Made by a program: the position numbers and the translations under genes. Of a stretch of DNA of 64,000 bases, positions 57,951-64,000 are shown one piece after another (the stretch's first letter is position 1; every line of letters begins with the position of its first letter). Below the pieces are notes generated by a model. The model saw nothing but the letters and a program-made list of their open reading frames with translations, did not search any database and was not told the origin of the DNA. Source of the DNA: Plantago ovata (Eukaryota > Streptophyta > Magnoliopsida > Lamiales > Plantaginaceae); contig CM051456.1 in the NCBI GenBank assembly GCA_028274465.1, positions 13,605,745-13,669,744 on the forward strand. The letters are read 5' to 3'.

Positions 57951-58549
57951 TGATATCAACTTCTTTTCTGCACAACCTGCAGTGATCAGGGTACCTTAGC
58001 CCTTCGGTTTTACCGAAACTAAGAAAAATCTCATGGTGGTGAGCTCCATGGCTCAGCTTAGGAGACAAATACGCGCAGTTTACATGGAGATCAACTTCAC
58101 ATAGAGTGCAAGCGTTTTCCTATATGTTCTGCTAATGGAACATTTGAATAACAATTTGAAGGGTGAAAATTGGAGATTGGTCTTGGTAAAATAAAACTTT
58201 GTTGAAATGTTCTTTCACCTAAACTTTTTGTAAAAGAGATTGGGACGGACTTAAACCCGATTAAATTTATGACATGTTTTACTAGACCAAAAGGAGAAAA
58301 AATAAATAAATAAAAATCTTAAAGATAAAAACCAAGTGGATCAAACGGGTCTGTCCACATTCCTTGAACCTCCCAACGACCCGGCGGTAAGTGGATCCGA
58401 ATCTCACCTAATCTGATTATTTGTTGTTCCAGGTCGTAGCTATTTACTCCGTAAATCGAAACCCCAAAAACCCTCTTGCTCCTCGTTTAGATTAGGGAAG
58501 AAGAAGAAAAAGAAGATACGAGACAAAGCCAGGTCGGTCTGTATTGGCT
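57951..58549. other. Promoter/intergenic region of the plastid protein gene
   Basis: No coding frame recognised. The last 100 bp are purine-rich (AAGAAGAAGAAAAAGAAGAT), a usual plant leader. Confidence 0.4.
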
Positions 58550-60588
58550 ATGGCGTTGCTGTCCTCGTTATCATTACTGCCACTGGCACCCTCATCTTCA
58601 TACCCTTCAACCTCTTCCTCAACCACATCTTTTCCTTCCTCCACCTCCACCACTAGTTTTCTGCCGCCCTTGATAACTCATGCCTATTCCTCTCGTCGGC
58701 GGAAGCTTCCGATTGTGCGTATGGCTCCCGAAGAAGAGAAGATGACACGCCGCTCGCCTCTCGATTTCCCTGTGGTAACTTCCTTTCCTCAACCAATTTA
58801 ATTTTATTGCTCAATTATCGAATTTCAACTTTTCTATGTAATTGTTAGTTTCTGTTTTGTTGTTTTTAGCTTGCCCTGCTAGAACTAGCTGCAATGTTAA
58901 TTCGATTTTGGGATATACTATATTCTTTAGTATCCGTGTTAATTGACAATTTAGTTAATAAATCCTAGGTTTGAGTTGGAATTAATCACTTATTATCTTA
59001 ATGTCAAATTTGCCTATGGCTTCTTTAGTACAAAGAAGACCCGAGAACTATGTACAAATTTCATAGACACATGTCCAGATAATGTGAAATTATGGCAGAT
59101 TGGATATGATCTACTAATATAAGGTGCTATATCCGTCACGAGCACTGCATAAATTGTTATGATAGTTTCACAAACATAATCCAATAAAATGCTATCCACA
59201 GTCTTTTGTTGCCGGGATAAGTAGATTAGATTAGACTCTAAACCCTGTCATTTGTGATATGTTTTCAGACTTTCGATGAGGGTATATTCTGTTTCATATC
59301 AACTTAAAGCTGAAGATTCCATGTCATATTGTGTTTCTTGAGCCCTCACTAACGGTGAATTTCTCCCTAGGCATGAAACATTTTAAATTTTGTGGTTATT
59401 TATTTCCATAGCCTCTCTCATGCGAGGGATTATCCTTTTACTCCAAATTACTTGAGCAGATTACTGTGAAAAGACCCTGCTAATGATGCTGTTCTGCTAA
59501 TAGCTATTTGTCACTTGTCCATCTAAATAAGCTGTATTAAACCTGATAAGATCTATTTTTTGAGCCTTCTGTCTGCTCGAGACCTAAATTCTTATTTCCT
59601 GCCATAACCGTTCTCCGTTCTTCGGAAGAATTTCTACTGTAAGTCTCAAACCTTCCACTGCTCTGCTACGTAATTACCCCTGGCAGCTGCATCCATCAAT
59701 CCTTTGAACTTCTGTTAGAAGCTCCCAGGACAAAATGCTATGTGAAATATAACAGCTTCAGTTTAAATCTCCGTCACTGTTATTCGAATTTGTGAGCATA
59801 AATATCATGTCACATTTCTGAATGTAGAAGAGTACTTACTATAGGAAAGAACAATGTATTCCTCTCCTTACATTACTCTAGCAAACGGCAATCACGTCTC
59901 AGTAGCAATGATCGGGAGGAAGAAGAGTGACCTTGATAATGGAGGAGATGAAACGAAGTCTGAATCCTTCAATTCCTTGTGAATCTAGACCTGAAATGGA
60001 ATTAATGTAGTGGTTTTGAAGATTTGGAATGAAGAAATCGATTGGGAAACTTGGAGCTGTAGAGAACTGGAGGATTTTAAAAAACAGAAGTGAATTTAAG
60101 AGAAACAAAAATCTACCTAGCTACAAGGATACAAGGCCAGAATCTATTGCTTTTTGCACCTATAAATTACTATGCATTATACTAGTTCAGTAATTCCAAT
60201 TGACAGACTCCCCCCTCCCCAGGGAACTCTCGAAATAATCATGTATATATGTAATTTCGCACACCCTCCCCCCCCCCCCCCCCCAGCTCCTGGGTCTGCC
60301 CCTGGTTCATGATCCGAGTCTTTCTAAATCTAATACGCTTATTCAATGATATTTCTAATTTTAATGATTCAGGAGTATGAAAGATCAAGGCCTGGAAGGA
60401 GACCTGACATATTTCCGAAGTTCAGCCCGATGAAAACTCCATTGCCACCACCAATGCCATATGATCCTCCGGGTTTATATGAAGATGAGGAAGAAGAGGA
60501 AGAAGAGAAGAAAAAGGAAGAAGAAGAAGGAGAGCAGGGAGAAGACGAGGAGCAGGGAGATCAACCAGAGACTCCTGCCCAAGAGTAG
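58550..60588 (+). CDS. Probable plastid-targeted acidic protein, function unknown
   Basis: Two exons, 58550-58774 and 60373-60588; 441 nt, 146 residues. The first exon has a Ser/Thr-rich leader (MALLSSLSLLPLAPSSSYPS) with no acidic residue in the first 50, typical of a chloroplast transit peptide, then EEEKMTRRSPLDFPV. The second exon continues EYERSRPGRRPDIFPKFSPM then KTPLPPPMPYDPPG and a poly-Glu/Lys tail ending DQPETPAQE. The block between DFP and PYDPPG looks strongly conserved among land-plant relatives (from memory), but I cannot give a name or activity. The intron is 1598 bp and contains a 17-C homopolymer. Confidence 0.85.
60268..60284. repeat. 17-C homopolymer in an intron
   Basis: A run of 17 C bases precedes AGCTCCTGGG, about 90 bp before the exon 2 acceptor. 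Expected to be unstable and hard to sequence. Confidence 0.95.
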
Positions 60589-61701
60589 TGCTTTTGTTGT
60601 ATCCATTAAGACATGTTATATCCCGTTTGCTAGTTATATGGTGAACGCTTTTGTTTGTGAGGCAAACAAGCATTGTAACTTTGTCTGTCTTCACTCGATG
60701 AGGTTTAGACACTTTTTTGGCATTCTCGGTTCATATCAGTTCAATTTAGTAATGCGAAGTATTGTTGCAATACAAATAGCCCCAGACTTGTGGAGTGGAG
60801 ATAGTACAACTGAAACATTTTGAGATGGTTAATTTAGATCAGGATAATATATTAACAGGTGAGCTAGATAAACTTGTTGGACTTGAAGAATCTGCTTCCT
60901 CGTGAACCCTGAAATTTCATGTTTTACATCATATCGAACTCTTGTATTTCATGCTTTAGCTGGGTTGCACCCAGCGTGGTCCATGACTCCAGTTAAAAAG
61001 TTACTCCGTAATATAGATTAATTTCACACAAGTCTGAACTTCTAAGTCGACTGTTAAAGATGTGTAACGATACATGTTACATCTGAAAGCGAAGAAGAAA
61101 AATCCTTCACCTTTAGAGAGAGAATCAAGATTGAACATTTACCCTATAGAGTGTTTATTCTCACGTGGAGAGGATGACTAACGTCTTTCTTTTCTTGTAC
61201 TACACCTCCTTACATACGTTGTAAAAGAGTTGTTATTTCACGGGTAACAAATAGTTTTCCAATCGGCTCAAAAGGAAAAATGGGTTAAATTAGATTAGTC
61301 TTGTTAGACTGTCGAACAGAATCACTTTTGATTCAATCAACCAACACACACGCATTGAGCTAAGGAGTTGGGACTTGGGACCAAAATTCTGTTTTGCCGA
61401 ATTCATACTAGGTATTAGGACCTCTTTTTGCTAAGCCATACCAAAATCGCATTTATTGCACCAGATGCTGAGAAATCAGTAGAGTAAAGACCATTTAAAT
61501 CATGAGACGGTAAAAACCTACAAGAACAAAGTTTAATAGCAGAATATATATAACCCCAGAAGTGAAGACTCCGTAAGTTCAATAACTAAAGACCGTCTGT
61601 CAGATAAGAACGAGCCAACAGGTTTATGCGACACACTAAATAAAAATATGATAACATCAACGAGTCATGAACACTCATTGGAGACAACTGGTACTTGGAA
61701 A
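60589..61701. other. Intergenic between convergent genes
   Basis: Likely 3' UTRs of the plastid protein gene (+) and TMA7 (-). No further gene or element found. Confidence 0.45.
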
Positions 61702-63008
61702 TCATTTTTTGCCACTCTTCTTCAGACCAGCACCTCCAAGAGCACCTTTCTGAGCCTTTGCCTTGAGCTCCTTGAGAGCCTGCAAAGACAATCACAATAA
61801 GTACAGGTAGGTAGGGAGGAGAGACGATAAGAGATGAGAGTAAATTGTCTAATAAAATAAATAAATCAGTGGTTTACCTTCTCCTCATCCTTTTTCTTTT
61901 GAATATTAGCTTTGTCAATCTGCAAAATTTACCCAATGTATAAGAAACCAAAACAGAAGCACAGGTAGTAAATGATAACTTGATAAGGCCGCGTCTACAA
62001 GAAAGATCCAGCCACATACCATACACATAATACAATAAGCCAGGCGGGTACGTTTCTATAGCATCTTTTAGTACTACAATTATTTATCTTCCGATACAGA
62101 AACTTTTAACCACTTAGGTAATGTCACTACAGAATAACCAATAAAAGTGCACCACCAATATGTTGCCAGAGAATTATTAAATTGAGCTCAAGTGTAAGGC
62201 AATTGATCAGATTACTATTCGACAAAATCAATGATCATCCTTTGTCTGAATTTTTTGATTCCATAATCATGAAATCTGAATACTAAAGGTGAGATGAAAA
62301 GGGGGAATGAAGTAGATTTTCATTTAATTAGAGCTGTTAATTCGTTGGGCTAAGATACAAATTTACTACAAGCTCAAAACTTCCAGAGCAATATACACAG
62401 ACTATAACCAGAAAATTCGCAAGCAACACAGAGAAGAAACACAAAAAACCCAAAACAATAAAATGGGATAATACACCAAGCTGGCGCTAAATGCAACAAC
62501 TTTTGAAGAAGAAAAGTTACAGGTTGTCAATCTGGAGCAGATTCTTTAAACAAAAAAAAGACTCTTGTAATCAACTAATAATTCAGTCGCTAAAATTTAC
62601 AGCATAAAAGCATTCATAACAAAAGCAAACTGAAAATACAGCTAAAACAATTAGCAAACCCTAAGCACATCCATACGAACAAAATCAAAAATGCATCCAA
62701 AGATTCACAAAACCCTATCATCATAATTAGGTAAATCATAAATAATTGGAATGCAAAGACCTAATTAATTGGGTAAAAGCAGATCTCTGTAGCCGAAAAT
62801 CGATCATACCTCGTCGTACTCTTTCTTTTCGGCCTTGGGTTGCTTCAAAGGCTTTGCTTTTCCTCCTATCGTACAAAACAAAAAAGTTGAGAGATATTTA
62901 ATTTGTAGAAAAACGGAAAATTGAAGAAAATATGAAACAATTGGGCATGAAGAGCAAGAAAGAGAGGATCGTGGAGAAGATTGACGAATCACCTTGCTTG
63001 CTAGACAT
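61702..63008 (-). CDS. TMA7: Translation machinery-associated protein 7 (TMA7/CCDC72)
   Basis: Four exons: 63008-62993 (16 nt), 62865-62810, 61919-61878 and 61779-61702; 192 nt, 63 residues. The product reads MSSKQGGKAKPLKQPKAEKK, then EYDEIDKANIQKKKDEEKAL, then KELKAKAQKGALGGAGLKKS and GKK. This is full length for the family (about 64). TMA7 is a small, very basic ribosome-associated protein of the cytosol. The first coding exon holds just five codons and one base, so gene finders easily lose it; exons 2-4 fit GT-AG. Confidence 0.96.
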
Positions 63009-63145
63009 GGTTGGTGGTTGGTTAGGGATTGGATGCGATCGGAATTGGAAGAGAGAAAAGATGCTCCTCAAACCCTATCGCTGTTGCAGCTGCAGAGAAA
63101 TAGTACTATTATTATTGATGTTAGTGGATTCTTTTCCACTTTCTG

Positions 63146-63153
63146 TATTTATA
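63146..63153 (-). promoter_or_regulatory. TATA box candidate for TMA7
   Basis: Minus strand TATAAATA, about 138 bp upstream of the start codon at 63008. Good match to the consensus, no other support. Confidence 0.45.
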
Positions 63154-63283
63154 CTTGACTAGTGGACCGTGGGTTGGATTTAAAGGGGATAATTACACTT
63201 GTATCCATCTCAAAACCAATCATTGTCGTCCTTATTGGTCTTCGCCATCGCTTGCAGGATGGGCAAATTTGTCATTTAATTAT

Positions 63284-63452
63284 TTACTCCTTTTGCTCGA
63301 ATGAATTTCTTAAGTTTGTTTTGTTTTGTTCAGTTTTTTATAATCTGTGTTCTACTAGGTGTGTGTGGGTAATAGAGAACTCATAATAAATTAGAAATAA
63401 AAAATAGATAAAAAATAAAATGTAAATAAAGAAATGAAGGGAGTATTTACTT
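63284..63452. mobile_element. Possible Stowaway-type MITE
   Basis: TA-CTCCTTTTGCTCGAATGAA on the left and ATAAAGAAATGAAGGGAG-TA on the right are weakly inverted and TA-flanked. The right end GAAGGGAGTATTTACTT occurs again at 63482. The similarity is low, so this is tentative. Confidence 0.35.
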
Positions 63453-64000
63453 GAGGAGTTGAAAAATATATTAGTGGGGATGAAGGGAGTATTTACTTTA
63501 GAAATAATTATGTGTCCATGACTCTGGAAGTTTTTAGAGCACTCCTGGAGGTTTTATTGGAGTTTATTTGGGACTAAAATCCCAACTTAAGCCCAAATAG
63601 TCTCCATTGGGCTATAAAGGGCTACTAATTAGTACTCTATGCCAATGGGCTAATGGGCTTAAATTATGGTTTAGAAGCCCTAAAAGAAGTCTCTTTCAAA
63701 TTGAAGACTCCAATGGTTTGGGGTTTAATTGGGGCTTCTTGTGGGTCACATGTACTATATTACTACTCCATTGACCAATCATATAAATAATAAATTATAG
63801 AATATTAATATGGGAGCTTAATTGAGGGCTACTATTTAGTAGCCCTTTTCCAAGGGCTATTATTTAGTAGTCCCAAAAAAGTCTCCATTGGAGGTGGTTT
63901 TTGGCTTCTTTGGGACTTAAGCCATGGGACCTACAACAAAATCTCGATCCAATAATATGGATGAATATGGGCATAGGGACCCACATAGAATCCTCAAATA
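63453..64000. other. Repetitive non-coding DNA up to the window edge
   Basis: GTCTCCATTGG occurs near 63609 and 63889 next to GGGACT-AA and CTTAAGCC words, and short palindromes such as GGGCTACTATTTAGTAGCCC (near 63826) are present. It looks like the end of a palindromic MITE family, but no borders can be set because the window ends. Confidence 0.4.

Overview
The window is nuclear DNA of a flowering plant, almost certainly a eudicot. It is AT-rich, with intron-containing genes on both strands, GT-AG splice sites, Stowaway-type MITEs, a Mutator-like element and LINE remnants, and no operons. Plant-specific families are clear: a PRONE-domain RopGEF, a plant GH32 enzyme with the 9-nt mini-exon, HPR2/HPPR-type reductases, and PPR, OVATE-like, R2R3-MYB and EXO70 sequences. 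The species cannot be fixed from sequence alone.

Layout. 1-2953: no confident gene, small tandem duplications and one decayed gene fragment. 2954-5335 (-): RopGEF. 6061-9628 (-): a GH32 enzyme of the cell-wall invertase/fructan exohydrolase group that lacks the Asp/Lys pair associated with sucrose cleavage. 10363-23260: a tandem array of D-2-hydroxyacid dehydrogenases (HPR2/HPPR and HPR3-like). It holds two intact HPR2-like copies, one copy with a 1-bp deletion, one divergent HPR3-like copy, a decayed exon-2 copy and a short inverted exon-1 copy; a RING-H2 fragment lies inside the array. 24270-24680 (-): intronless histone H3.1. 25290-27387: a LINE remnant split by a Stowaway MITE, then an 840-bp Mutator-like element with a 9-bp target-site duplication. 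28841-30576 (-): LC8-type dynein light chain and an acidic protein of unknown function. 33164-34049 (-): ribosomal protein eL37. 35142-39972 (+): DDX11/CHL1-type iron-sulfur helicase. 40748-41330 (+): EXO70 relic. 41639-42697 (-): PPR protein. 43342-45106: about 870-bp direct repeats. 46405-50380 (+): a RecQ motif fragment and a decayed gene with 43-residue (129-bp) repeats. 52542-53249 (+): OVATE-like protein with a Stowaway MITE in its core promoter. 53360-56740 (-): remains of three R2R3-MYB copies. 58550-60588 (+): a probable plastid-targeted acidic protein. 61702-63008 (-): TMA7.

The genes do not form one pathway. Housekeeping genes (H3, eL37, TMA7, dynein light chain, DDX11) are interspersed with recently duplicated and decaying families (HPR, MYB, EXO70, RING). 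I found no wholly new biological system. The strongest leads are: the GH32 active-site change; copy HPR-A, whose reading frame is open through a 50-residue organelle-presequence-like extension; the inverted HPR exon-1 fragment next to copy C, which could form a hairpin; the 43-residue repeat locus; and the promoter-splitting MITE. Splice sites were placed by eye, and summed exon lengths of the multi-exon genes called intact are divisible by three.
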